15,204 nt of DNA from assembly GCA_964619685.1 (NCBI GenBank), contig CAZUET010000032.1, positions 1 through 15,204 on the forward strand. Reading direction: 5' to 3'. Shown piece by piece: positions 6,832 through 14,696 of this stretch (its first letter is position 1; every line of letters starts with the position of its first letter). Source of the DNA: RUG14300 sp964619685 (GTDB lineage Bacteria; Bacillota; Clostridia; Christensenellales; CAG-1252). A program made the translations under genes and the position numbers. The notes under the pieces are model-generated. The model was not told the origin of the DNA. It saw nothing but the letters and a program-made list of their open reading frames with translations, and did no database searches.

Positions 6832-8680
6832 GGTACTGCAACCCCCATTCAACTGCCAACAATATTAAGCAGAAACCTAAAATATATGGCAATAATTCTA
6901 ATATATTATAATTCGTACTTCCTACACCGATCTGTGCATCGTTATAGGTGTTCGGTGCAAGGTATTCGCCTACATACGAAAAATTACTTTCGGAATATGG
7001 CGCCCTTACATAAAATTTATCAGTACGTACCTTACCGTTAGCAAGATATTGTGTAACTGTATATGTACCAACATCGGTTGCGTTCAAGGTCAACGGAAGC
7101 TCATCGTATTCGATGGTCACAGATTCTTCGGATGAGAGTCCGTCATACTTAATCTCAACACTTTCGGTGTTGGGCTTAGTGTTTATTTTTACAGTTTCAC
7201 CTGCTTCAAATGTATATTTTTCAAGAGCTGACGGCGACGTATATTCACAAATATTTCTCATCAACTGTGCAAGCATATACTGATTAGGCAATGTCGAATA
7301 GTGAATATCAAAGAGCACTGCTACAACGGTTATACCATCCATTTGCTTGGTAAGCAATACGGGATCGCCGTTACAGGTCATGATTACATCATATCCCTCA
7401 TAGGAGGTTGCCTTGATATACTTAGTGATACGAATATCGCCCGGATTGATTAATCTCATCAATTTTTGATAAGTTTGTCCAATACCATTGGTACCTTGTA
7501 ATGGAAAATCTCCTGTAACCTCGCTTGTAAATTGAATACCCATAGACGAAGATTTGGGATTAATCAGCACTATAGCACCATCCTCTGGCAATTTCTTTGG
7601 ATCAGGGATTTCTCCCTCGTATACGTATGTATCGTAACCGTAATTATAAACTATCGGTTCAGGCTTAAGAGGTGCAGCATATACATAGTTATCACTATTA
7701 GAATTAAGTGCGACACTAAGCATATTTGGATATTCGCTTATCAATTCTACATTCCTCTTACGAGCCTTATCTCCGCTAATATTAAGCATATGATCATATA
7801 CAAAATCATCTTGTGCTTGAAGTTCAACCGATGCAGACGTGTATGAATAAACTTTCACACCGTCCGATTCACCCCAAACAACTTGACCGTTTTCACCATC
7901 ATTTAGGCTTATCGACTTAGTATATGTATCTCCACCATCGACCGAAAGTGTAAGCGTTAACTCAGCAGATCTACCGTAGTTAGATACAAGTGCAGTAAAC
8001 TCATAGTAACCGTTTTTTAGCTCCGAAGTCAGTCCGCTAAGTGCAGCATTCCATTCACCCTTAGACATATTTTTAACCTTTATATAGCCTGCTTGCTCGT
8101 AGTCACAATCGGTATATAGAATGACTTCTGCATCTCGATTTTCATCAAGCACAGTGTTTGCAAGTGTTATTGCTCGGGTAATATTTGCTTCTTCAAAGGT
8201 GCAATCCAGATTTGATAGTGATTGTCTTATATTATCCGATGAGCTATCACGCCATGTTACAAAGGAAACATCGGAATCGGCAAGAATAACGGTTATTTTA
8301 TCATCGGCACTCTTCTGCTTAACATGTGTCTCTATCTCTTTAATTGCACGGTCAAAGCGAGACTCTCCATTTTGAGATGAAAGCATACTTGCTGAAGCAT
8401 CAATAATAAATACCTTTTCGCCACTGTATGTATCTAAATTAAAATACGGACGAGCCAAAACAAATGCAAGACAAGCAATTATTAGCAGCTGTATAAAAAA
8501 CAGTAAGGAACGCTTAATCCACTGAATAGGTACCTTTTTCTTCTGATACTTTAAGCTCAAACGCCATATAACAGTACTCGAAACCATCTGTTCATGGTAT
8601 TTTGGCTTAATTATATATATAATGATGAGTATGAGAATGCCAAGCAACCCAAGCAATCCCAAAGGAATAAGTAGACCCAT
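6818..8680 (-). CDS. BatA-like VWA membrane protein
   Basis: This 620-residue protein begins with a membrane segment (about 3-24), a Lys/Arg-rich loop and a second segment (about 58-77), the pattern of the BatA/aerotolerance N-terminal domain. A VWA domain follows at about 88-195 with a complete MIDAS start (DASAS, 94-98) and a later LYTDCD. The middle is beta-rich and unassigned. The last membrane segment is near 594-612, with a very short tail. Positive-inside topology puts the VWA domain outside the membrane. VWA domains bind ligands through a divalent metal at the MIDAS site, and in MoxR operons they are thought to be partners of the ATPase. The ATG at 8680 shares one base with the stop of the DUF58 gene (TAATG), with GGTG a few bases upstream, so translation is probably coupled. 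BatA itself is shorter, so this is a relative and not a strict orthologue. Confidence 0.83.
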   Translation of the reverse strand: MGLLIPLGLLGLLGILILIIIYIIKPKYHEQMVSSTVIWRLSLKYQKKKVPIQWIKRSLLFFIQLLIIACLAFVLARPYFNLDTYSGEKVFIIDASASMLSSQNGESRFDRAIKEIETHVKQKSADDKITVILADSDVSFVTWRDSSSDNIRQSLSNLDCTFEEANITRAITLANTVLDENRDAEVILYTDCDYEQAGYIKVKNMSKGEWNAALSGLTSELKNGYYEFTALVSNYGRSAELTLTLSVDGGDTYTKSISLNDGENGQVVWGESDGVKVYSYTSASVELQAQDDFVYDHMLNISGDKARKRNVELISEYPNMLSVALNSNSDNYVYAAPLKPEPIVYNYGYDTYVYEGEIPDPKKLPEDGAIVLINPKSSSMGIQFTSEVTGDFPLQGTNGIGQTYQKLMRLINPGDIRITKYIKATSYEGYDVIMTCNGDPVLLTKQMDGITVVAVLFDIHYSTLPNQYMLAQLMRNICEYTSPSALEKYTFEAGETVKINTKPNTESVEIKYDGLSSEESVTIEYDELPLTLNATDVGTYTVTQYLANGKVRTDKFYVRAPYSESNFSYVGEYLAPNTYNDAQIGVGSTNYNILELLPYILGFCLILLAVEWGLQYHEQF

Positions 8681-9579
8681 TATTTCACCACAGACCTTTC
8701 CGCCAACTTTCCAAATATTAGTTTTTCGACAGATGAATCAGATCTTACCGTAATAAGGTCAACCCCACGTGATGAGCAAAAACTCTTCATATCACCTATA
8801 TACTCGGCAAGGGCTGTACGATACGCCTTATATGTTGATGGATTGATCCTCATCTTAAGATTGACTGAATCTAACATATTATCTGATTCAGCATCTCTCA
8901 AAAAGATCTTTCCGTTATAAGTCGGATCAATATCAATAGGATCTAAAATTTGAATAAGCATGACCTGCCTATGGCGGTACAGCAGGTAGTCAACAGCTTT
9001 TTTCCAATCGTTATCTGTCAAGAAATCGGACACTATCACAGTAAGTCCGTCATTATTACCTATATTTAAGCAGTTAGAAACAGCTGCAGAAATATTGGTA
9101 GCACCTTCAAACTCCACGTCTTCAAGCTTTTTTACGGCGTTATAATAAGCATCCTTGCCCACTATCATTCCGTAAAGATCGACGCATTTTTCATCTTTCA
9201 TCAAATACATAGACAGCTTGTCCATATTATGCACAGAGAGATATCCTAGTGCCGCAATCGTGCGTAGAGCATATTCAGCTTTAGCATTACTTACTCGTGA
9301 CATGGATGCTGAGCAATCCAAGAATAGTTGGATATGCATCTGTCTTTCGTCCACAAAAAGCTTGATGAAGTGCTTTTCAAAGCGACTGTACAAATTCCAG
9401 TCGATACGACGAATATCATCGCCCAAAACATACTCTCTAAAATCGGCAAACTCAATGGTCTGACCGTATGTATTAGTACGGTGACTACCACCAAAGTACC
9501 CCTTCATAGGAGTAAGCATATTTAATGTAAGCGTTTCGAGCTGTGATATAAATGCATCGTCTATTATCTTTCTTTTCAT
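8680..9579 (-). CDS. DUF58 domain protein with VWA-type MIDAS
   Basis: The 299-residue protein matches the short, soluble form of the DUF58 family. It has the hallmark YVLGDDIRRIDW (50-61), followed by a VWA-like fold with a full metal site: DCSAS at 88-92, Thr161 in GATNIS, and Asp185 in IVSDF. No membrane segment or signal peptide is visible, so it should act in the cytoplasm next to the MoxR ATPase, whose gene ends 9 bases upstream. DUF58 genes almost always lie next to moxR genes, and the pair is thought to help assemble or activate metal- or VWA-dependent complexes, but the biochemical role is not settled. No Shine-Dalgarno precedes the ATG, which suggests coupling to translation of the moxR gene. 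The downstream gene overlaps by one base. Confidence 0.88.
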   Translation of the reverse strand: MKRKIIDDAFISQLETLTLNMLTPMKGYFGGSHRTNTYGQTIEFADFREYVLGDDIRRIDWNLYSRFEKHFIKLFVDERQMHIQLFLDCSASMSRVSNAKAEYALRTIAALGYLSVHNMDKLSMYLMKDEKCVDLYGMIVGKDAYYNAVKKLEDVEFEGATNISAAVSNCLNIGNNDGLTVIVSDFLTDNDWKKAVDYLLYRHRQVMLIQILDPIDIDPTYNGKIFLRDAESDNMLDSVNLKMRINPSTYKAYRTALAEYIGDMKSFCSSRGVDLITVRSDSSVEKLIFGKLAERSVVK

Positions 9580-9588
9580 GAGTTAAGA

Positions 9589-10776
9589 CTAATCTTTATT
9601 TATTCCAAGAGACTTTTCGAAATCATCCTCTGAAGCTTGTTTACCAAAAAGCTTGCGAGACTTTTTCTCTTTTTTCTTTTCGCTCTTATTCTCCTCGACA
9701 GCTTCATCTTCGGATTCTGTGGTTTCAGGAGCAGAAGGAGCATCTATTGTAAAATCTATAGTTGATCTAACCTTTTTCTTAGGAAGCGGATCACCATTAT
9801 TATTCAAATCCTTGATGATACCTGCAATAATCATATCGGTCGTAATTTGTTCGGTTACAGCCTCGAAATTCGCCTTGATACGGTGACGAAGAACGAGAGT
9901 AGCTAACTCATTGATATCTGTATAAGAAATGTTATAACGACCATGAATCAATGCTCTAACCTTAGCGGCACTGATAAGAGCTTGTGCTGCACGAGGGCTT
10001 GCACCGAAACGAACATATTTCTTTGCAATTGCTACGGGATCTTCGCTATCAGGGTGGGTTGCAGATACTAAACGAATGGTGTAATTAAGCACTTCGTCTG
10101 CAACAAGAACTTCCTTAGCGGTATTACGCATAGCGATCAACTCATCACCGTTACAAACGGAATCTGCTGTTTCCGCCATGGTAGCTTGTGTCATAGTAAC
10201 GATATCACGCAATTCACTCATGCATGGAAAATCAACAATCAATTTGAACATAAAACGGTCCATTTGAGCCTCAGGCAACGGATATGTACCGTCTTGCTCG
10301 ATCGGGTTTTGAGTTGCGAGCACAAAGAATGGCTCTGCAAGCTTTCTTGACTCACCCATAACGGTAACTGTATGCTCCTGCATAGCTTCAAGCAATGCAG
10401 ACTGAGTTTTAGGAGTTGCACGGTTGATTTCGTCGGCAAGAATAATATTACTAAATACCGGTCCCGGTTGGAACTCAAACTTAGAATTACCTGCGTTATC
10501 CTTAACTATGATATTTGTACCGGTAACATCCGCAGGCATCAAGTCGGGTGTGAACTGAATACGAGAAAACGGTAAGTTGAAAACTCTACCTAAAGAACGA
10601 ACTAAACGAGTCTTACCTACACCGGGAACACCCTCGAGAAGAACATTTCCACCTGCGATCATTGCAATGACCGTTCCTTCTACAACCTCGTCTTGACCGA
10701 CAACGTCACGTCTAATTTGTTCGAATATGACCTTACACTTGTTGCTAAAAACTTCTAATTGTTCCTTCGTAATCAC
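9589..10776 (-). CDS. MoxR-family AAA+ ATPase
   Basis: This is a MoxR ATPase with every core motif: Walker A GVPGVGKT (49-56), Walker B ILADE (112-116), sensor 1 ATQNP (154-158), the conserved PEAQMDRF segment (168-175) and sensor 2 GASPR (258-262). Such ATPases form rings and act as chaperone-like motors on VWA or DUF58 partners. I place the start at GTG 10776 (395 residues) because GGAGAT lies 7-12 bases upstream. The in-frame TTG at 10791 would overlap that ribosome binding site. Residues about 340-395 form a tail of acidic then Lys-rich sequence (KKKEKKSRK) not found in minimal MoxR proteins, possibly a docking or membrane-contact tail. It is the second gene of the operon, 39 bases after the coiled-coil gene. 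Confidence 0.93.
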   Translation of the reverse strand: MITKEQLEVFSNKCKVIFEQIRRDVVGQDEVVEGTVIAMIAGGNVLLEGVPGVGKTRLVRSLGRVFNLPFSRIQFTPDLMPADVTGTNIIVKDNAGNSKFEFQPGPVFSNIILADEINRATPKTQSALLEAMQEHTVTVMGESRKLAEPFFVLATQNPIEQDGTYPLPEAQMDRFMFKLIVDFPCMSELRDIVTMTQATMAETADSVCNGDELIAMRNTAKEVLVADEVLNYTIRLVSATHPDSEDPVAIAKKYVRFGASPRAAQALISAAKVRALIHGRYNISYTDINELATLVLRHRIKANFEAVTEQITTDMIIAGIIKDLNNNGDPLPKKKVRSTIDFTIDAPSAPETTESEDEAVEENKSEKKKEKKSRKLFGKQASEDDFEKSLGINKD

Positions 10777-10789
10777 TTTTTTTATCTCC
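10777..10789 (-). promoter_or_regulatory. Ribosome binding site that decides the moxR start
   Basis: On the minus strand GGAGAT followed by seven A leads directly into GTG at 10776. The GGAG core is spaced 9 bases from that GTG. This supports the GTG start over the in-frame TTG at 10791, whose final G would be part of the site itself. Confidence 0.7.
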
Positions 10790-10815
10790 AAATTTTATTT
10801 TATTTGTAGAGAGAA

Positions 10816-12315
10816 TTAATCTTCGCTATCTTCGGCGTCTTCCTTAACTCTCATTGCTGCAAAGTATCTTGCAATCATTTCTTTTTCCTCGGGAGTTGCG
10901 TCACTATTTTCAAGTTTTGCCATCTCATCACGGAAATATTTTTCAAAATTTTCGGTATATGGGGTCTTACCGTCCTTAAATGAGCTTCCATACGGATCGT
11001 CCTTAGGATTAGGTGCACCTGTTTGTTCAGGCTCCTCGGTCTCGCTTTGTCCCGGCTTATCACTCGGCGGAGTATCCTCTTCGGCCTTACCTGCAGCACC
11101 TTCCTGAGAATTTGAGTTATTATTACTACTTGGATCCTCGTGCATAGAGCCGTTAGGATCAAGCTTATCAAGAGCTTCACCTATACTGCCTTGCATTTGA
11201 TCATTTAGATCACTCTTAGAATTTTCTTCGCCTAATGCACTACTGATAGAGTCTTTTGCATCACTTATAGCACTGTCTGTTTTTTCAGATGCACTGTCCA
11301 TATCTCCACTTTCCGCATCGGTCGCAGCATCCTTAAGCTGATCGCTTAGATCCTTTAATGCATCCGACAAAGGATCTCCAGCTTGCCCCGCCTTATCAAG
11401 CGCTTGATCTATACTGCTTGCGAGATCATTTAACTCGTCTTTCATGTCGGCACCAGATTGTGCGGCATCAATCTTGTCTTTTATTTCATCAAGTGCATCC
11501 TTTACAGCATCTGTATCACCTTTTTGGATAGCGTCTCCAAGATTTTCAGTATTTTCAAACTCTTTCAATGCTTCGCCAAGCTTATCATGAGTCTGTTGAT
11601 TATTGAGCTTATCACGGATCTCGTCCGCCGTTTCAAGTATCTTATCTATTTTCTCTTGTGTAGAATTTAAATCTTTAAGGCTTTCCTCCAAATCATCTAC
11701 TATCTCGTGCATCTCATCTTTAACCTCATCCTTGACGGTTGAGTTGTCAATCTCATCACGAAGATCCTTTAATAATTCATCGATTATCGATTGATCGCCT
11801 TGACCGGGTATTTCAGCCACAGCAAAGGCACCGGTCGCATTGGGAACAATAATCATAGCAAGAGTTACTGCAAACAAAACGCATGCAACAACAATTACAA
11901 GCTTAGGAATCTTAATCTGCATCTTTTTAGATGTGGGTGCATTAAGATGTACCTTTACATCTTCACGCTGAATCCTAGCCATTGGATCGTCACTATCGGA
12001 CATTTGAAGCATTGTTATTGCTCTTTCTTCATATCCAAGGCTATCTACTCGCTCAGCCGCCTTTTTCATTGTTGGACGAAATGCAAAGAAATAGAAAAGT
12101 GCACTCACACCAAGCGCAAGTACAACCGCAGTTACCACAGCTATCCAAGTTCCATTAAATGATATATTCCATTCATTAACCTTTGAGAGCCACGAGAATA
12201 ACATAATAATAGAGCCTACCGCAAATCCCACGATAGCTCCAAATAATAACGATTTAAACAAAGACTCTCTTACCAGTTTTTTATAGTATTTATTGAGAAT
12301 ATCCTTTTGATTCAT
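10816..12315 (-). CDS. Acidic coiled-coil membrane protein, DUF4175-like organisation
   Basis: First gene of the operon, 499 residues, with AGGAG 7 bases before the ATG. Three membrane segments are predicted at about 22-43, 57-79 and 137-157. The loop after the second is basic and cytoplasmic, so the rest should lie outside the membrane. Residues about 176-375 are strongly helical, acidic heptad-like sequence rich in Asp, Lys and Leu (repeats of the type LKDLxDxL), predicting a long coiled coil. A Ser/Pro/Glu-rich spacer (about 390-445) follows. The final helix-rich segment ends in TPEEKEMIARYFAAM (473-487), reminiscent of the short C-terminal motif in DUF4175-type proteins encoded near moxR genes. 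I cannot confirm the family without a profile search. Its position ahead of moxR suggests a membrane scaffold or tether for the VWA proteins. Confidence 0.8.
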   Translation of the reverse strand: MNQKDILNKYYKKLVRESLFKSLLFGAIVGFAVGSIIMLFSWLSKVNEWNISFNGTWIAVVTAVVLALGVSALFYFFAFRPTMKKAAERVDSLGYEERAITMLQMSDSDDPMARIQREDVKVHLNAPTSKKMQIKIPKLVIVVACVLFAVTLAMIIVPNATGAFAVAEIPGQGDQSIIDELLKDLRDEIDNSTVKDEVKDEMHEIVDDLEESLKDLNSTQEKIDKILETADEIRDKLNNQQTHDKLGEALKEFENTENLGDAIQKGDTDAVKDALDEIKDKIDAAQSGADMKDELNDLASSIDQALDKAGQAGDPLSDALKDLSDQLKDAATDAESGDMDSASEKTDSAISDAKDSISSALGEENSKSDLNDQMQGSIGEALDKLDPNGSMHEDPSSNNNSNSQEGAAGKAEEDTPPSDKPGQSETEEPEQTGAPNPKDDPYGSSFKDGKTPYTENFEKYFRDEMAKLENSDATPEEKEMIARYFAAMRVKEDAEDSED

Positions 12316-12343
12316 TCCAAACTCCTTGTTTTACTACACTATC

Positions 12344-12372
12344 ATTATAGCACACACCATTGTTTGTTTTAA
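12344..12372 (-). promoter_or_regulatory. Predicted extended -10 promoter of the MoxR/VWA operon
   Basis: On the minus strand the -10 is a consensus TATAAT (12344-12349) preceded by TGC, an extended -10. A weaker -35 TTAAAA (12367-12372) lies 17 bases upstream. Transcription would start near 12337, giving a leader of about 20 bases with AGGAG before the ATG at 12315. Confidence 0.75.
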
Positions 12373-12401
12373 ATGCACAATAGTAACTATTGGGTGCATT
12401 T
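12371..12401. promoter_or_regulatory. Palindrome between divergent promoters, candidate operator
   Basis: AAATGCACAATAGT (12371-12384) and ACTATTGGGTGCATTT (12386-12401) form an inverted repeat around one central A, imperfect only by a two-base GG insertion in the right arm. The core ATAGT-A-ACTAT is exact. It touches the -35 of the minus-strand promoter and lies about 25 bases upstream of the plus-strand -35, a good position for a dimeric regulator of both units. No regulator gene is in the window. Confidence 0.5.
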
Positions 12402-12425
12402 TAGTATCACATTTAGAAAAGAGTA

Positions 12426-12454
12426 TTGACAAGACTTTTTTTTACAGTTAAACT
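12426..12454 (+). promoter_or_regulatory. Predicted sigma-A promoter of the second CotH-like gene
   Basis: A consensus -35 TTGACA (12426-12431) is 17 bases from TAAACT (12449-12454). Transcription would start near 12461, giving a leader of about 37 bases with GGAGG at 12489-12493. The long open frame extends upstream through this promoter, which argues for the ATG at 12498 as the real start. Confidence 0.65.
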
Positions 12455-12497
12455 AATACATATAGCATATTATTTCAATATATGTAGTGGAGGATTT

Positions 12498-14054
12498 ATG
12501 AAAAGAAAAGTCTTACTAAGTGCACTTTCGTTACTATTGGTGCTTGTAATGATGTTCTCTATAACAGCTTGTACAAAAACGCCGACAGTAACACCGAATA
12601 CACCTGATGACAAACCAATAGACGATCCCGTCAAACCAAATGATCCTGTAGAAGAAAAACCATACGAAGATGAAAATATGTACTATTGGTATCCTGTAAT
12701 TAGTGATGAAATGCCTATTATTAGAATAAACACCGACGATGGTTCAAACGCATTTGCAACTAATTATAATAGGGATAATAAGGTTCGTGGAGAAATAGAT
12801 TATGTATCAGGTAACGTTTCGATTGAAAACTGCGAAGAAGAATATATTCTGACAGATATAAAAACTCAAGTCAAGGTTCGTGGTAATTATACGCTTAACT
12901 ATGCAAAAAAGCCGTTGCGTTTAAAACTCGATAAAAAACAAAACCTTTTAGGTCTTCACGATGGAGAAAAATTTAAAAACTGGGTTTTGCTTGCCGACGT
13001 AAAAGATCTTTCCATGAGTAATAACGCGACAGCTTTCTATCTTGCAAAGACTATTCTTGGATCTAACGGCTATTATAGTACAGACTTCCGAAATGTAGAA
13101 GTCTATCTAAACGGTGAATATTGGGGCGTATACCTGCTTGTCGAACAACAGGAGGTCAAAGAAGGCGATGGAAGTAACCGCACTAGCGTTCCTGAAGTGG
13201 AAGATGACTATAAAGGCACAGATATAGGCTATTTTGTAGAATACGATGCCTACTATACCGAAGAAAGGGCACTGCCTGATGGCGATCCTACATTTGAATT
13301 GAGTTATGACGGCAATACAGAATACACACAGCGTGGATATACCGTAAAAAGCGATATAAATGACCAGGCGCAGCTTAATTTTATCCAAAAGTACCTTAAT
13401 AACGTTTATGCAATTGCTAACCGTGCTCTAAGTAATAGGTTCTATGAAATAAATGATAGAGGCGGTCTTTCTCGAATAACTGAAACTGATGGTCTGACAG
13501 CTCAATCGGTGATTTCTAAATTGATTGATGTTCAATCATTAGTGGATATGTATATCCTAAATGAAATTGTTGTTAATCCGGATATTGATTGGTCAAGCTT
13601 CTATATCTCTGTTGATATGAGCGAAAAAGGTAATAAAAAGCTTGTATTCGAGGCACCTTGGGATTATGATTCCGCATTAGGAATTCGCCCATCCGGTCCT
13701 ACCGAAATAAGCTGTGAAAATCCTAACCAAATGTATGTTGCTAAAGCAAAAAATCCATGGTTGAATTTGTTACTCAAAGCAGATTGGTTCCAAGATCTTG
13801 TTAAAGAAAAATGGAAAAAATTAAAAGATGCCGAAGTACCCGAAACAGCTTTACAGTTGATTCAAGAGCAAAGCGAAACATATCAAGCATATTACATCAA
13901 AAACTATGAACGCTGGCCAAATCTAAGAAATGAATCTGCTTGGGGTGAATTAAATGGTAGTGCTCAAGCATTGACAAACCAAAAAGAAGCTGCTGATTAT
14001 CTCTATAATTGGTTAGAACAACGCTTCAATTATCTTGATAAGCAGTGGAAATAG
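12498..14054 (+). CDS. CotH-kinase-like surface lipoprotein
   Basis: The ATG at 12498 follows GGAGG by 4 bases and yields a proper lipoprotein signal peptide (KRK, a hydrophobic core, ITAC with the lipidated Cys at 25). The frame could start farther upstream but would then run through the promoter and lose the signal. The 518-residue product has a short Pro/Asp-rich spacer (about 29-55), then a CotH-type region: VKVRGNYTLNYAKKPLRLK near 126-143, NWVLLADVKD (161-170), VYLNGEYWGVYLLVEQ (202-217) and the acidic metal-site motif APWDYDSALG (386-395). CotH proteins phosphorylate secreted or coat proteins using ATP. The substrate here is unknown. It is divergent from the MoxR/VWA operon and shares its control region. 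Unlike the protein at 22-1926 it has no C-terminal binding module; the two share family motifs but are not near-identical copies. Confidence 0.83.
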   Translation: MKRKVLLSALSLLLVLVMMFSITACTKTPTVTPNTPDDKPIDDPVKPNDPVEEKPYEDENMYYWYPVISDEMPIIRINTDDGSNAFATNYNRDNKVRGEIDYVSGNVSIENCEEEYILTDIKTQVKVRGNYTLNYAKKPLRLKLDKKQNLLGLHDGEKFKNWVLLADVKDLSMSNNATAFYLAKTILGSNGYYSTDFRNVEVYLNGEYWGVYLLVEQQEVKEGDGSNRTSVPEVEDDYKGTDIGYFVEYDAYYTEERALPDGDPTFELSYDGNTEYTQRGYTVKSDINDQAQLNFIQKYLNNVYAIANRALSNRFYEINDRGGLSRITETDGLTAQSVISKLIDVQSLVDMYILNEIVVNPDIDWSSFYISVDMSEKGNKKLVFEAPWDYDSALGIRPSGPTEISCENPNQMYVAKAKNPWLNLLLKADWFQDLVKEKWKKLKDAEVPETALQLIQEQSETYQAYYIKNYERWPNLRNESAWGELNGSAQALTNQKEAADYLYNWLEQRFNYLDKQWK

Positions 14055-14090
14055 TTTATAATAATGTCTCTCTTTTTAAAACTTCCTATA

Positions 14091-14128
14091 AAAAGTCTCA
14101 TCTCCCATTTGTGGAGGCGAGGCTTTTT
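14091..14128 (+). terminator. Rho-independent terminator of the second CotH-like gene
   Basis: The arms at 14091-14105 and 14113-14127 pair over 15 positions with one mismatch and two G-T pairs around a 7-base loop, ending in CTTTTT. The A-run on the 5' arm pairs with the T-run. It lies 36 bases after the stop codon. Confidence 0.82.
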
Positions 14129-14169
14129 AGTAACCATCCAAGATAAAGCAAGACTTTCCTTCCGTTCAT

Positions 14170-14283
14170 TCGTCCGCAAGATATCAAACGACTGTACCAC
14201 TTCCGTCCAAGATACTGCAAGACTATGTCTTGAACTGCGTTGCAGTTCGACTACGCTTACGCTCCGCTCAGTATGACAGGACG
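14170..14283 (+). repeat. 114-bp dispersed repeat, copy 2
   Basis: It matches 3792-3905 with two differences. In this copy the second hairpin is perfect (GAACTGC-GTT-GCAGTTC at 14232-14248), as is CAAGAC-TAT-GTCTTG just before it. Both copies sit immediately downstream of a terminator and face the same way. Confidence 0.9.
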
Positions 14284-14292
14284 GTTCATAGC

Positions 14293-14403
14293 ACTTCGCA
14301 AACGCCATTAAAGATGACCATGTGCGAATGTTCAGTATGATAATAGACGGAGAATAACGCTTATCTTGATTATTAGATAAGCTGTACAGTATGACAGCGG
14401 ACG
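14293..14403 (+). repeat. Two decayed hairpin plus CAGTATGA units following repeat copy 2
   Basis: After the 114-bp repeat, two further hairpins each end in the same tail. TTCGCA (14295-14300) with TGCGAA (14323-14328) is followed by TTCAGTATGATA, then AGACGG. GCTTATCT (14359-14366) with AGATAAGC (14375-14382) is followed by TGTACAGTATGACAGCGGACG. The tails match the CTCAGTATGACAGGACGG that ends the main repeat. Confidence 0.55.
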
Positions 14404-14641
14404 AATATATGACACCATTTCAAATGCACTCCGCTATCAAATGTTATACTTAGCTAAACCGTTGGGTAATACCGTAGGTATTTGAATCTATTTCCTTATA
14501 TAAAGAATATGTGTGTAAATGCATACTGTTTTTGGCGGACGAGAATAGCGATAGAACAATTAATTGGTTTGGGTTAAGATTAGTTGTAATATGCGAATGA
14601 TATGCAATGGATGATATGATAGTTTTAATAAATTAAGCAAT

Positions 14642-14665
14642 AAAAAAACGGAGTAGATACTCCGT
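14642..14665 (-). terminator. Rho-independent terminator of the GAPDH gene
   Basis: On the minus strand a perfect 7-bp stem ACGGAGT/ACTCCGT (14659-14665 and 14648-14654, 4-base loop) is followed by a run of seven T. It begins about 31 bases after the gap stop codon. Confidence 0.9.
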
Positions 14666-14696
14666 TCTTTTATTATGTTTGATTTTAATCGATCGA

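Larger units (their letters stand above)
14055..14696. other. Long intergenic region with terminators and repeats
   Basis: This 642-base stretch contains the CotH terminator, the second copy of the 114-bp repeat, two decayed hairpin units (14293-14403) and the GAPDH terminator. Positions 14404-14641 are AT-rich and show no gene, RNA or repeat that I can recognise. The minus-strand open frame over 14030-14308 is made of repeat sequence and looks spurious. Confidence 0.7.

Noticed and set aside
14030..14308. Minus-strand 92-residue open frame containing CHTERSVSVVELQ
   Set aside because: It is a translation of the 114-bp repeat and a terminator; such CHTERS-type frames arise from palindromic repeats, and there is no ribosome binding site.
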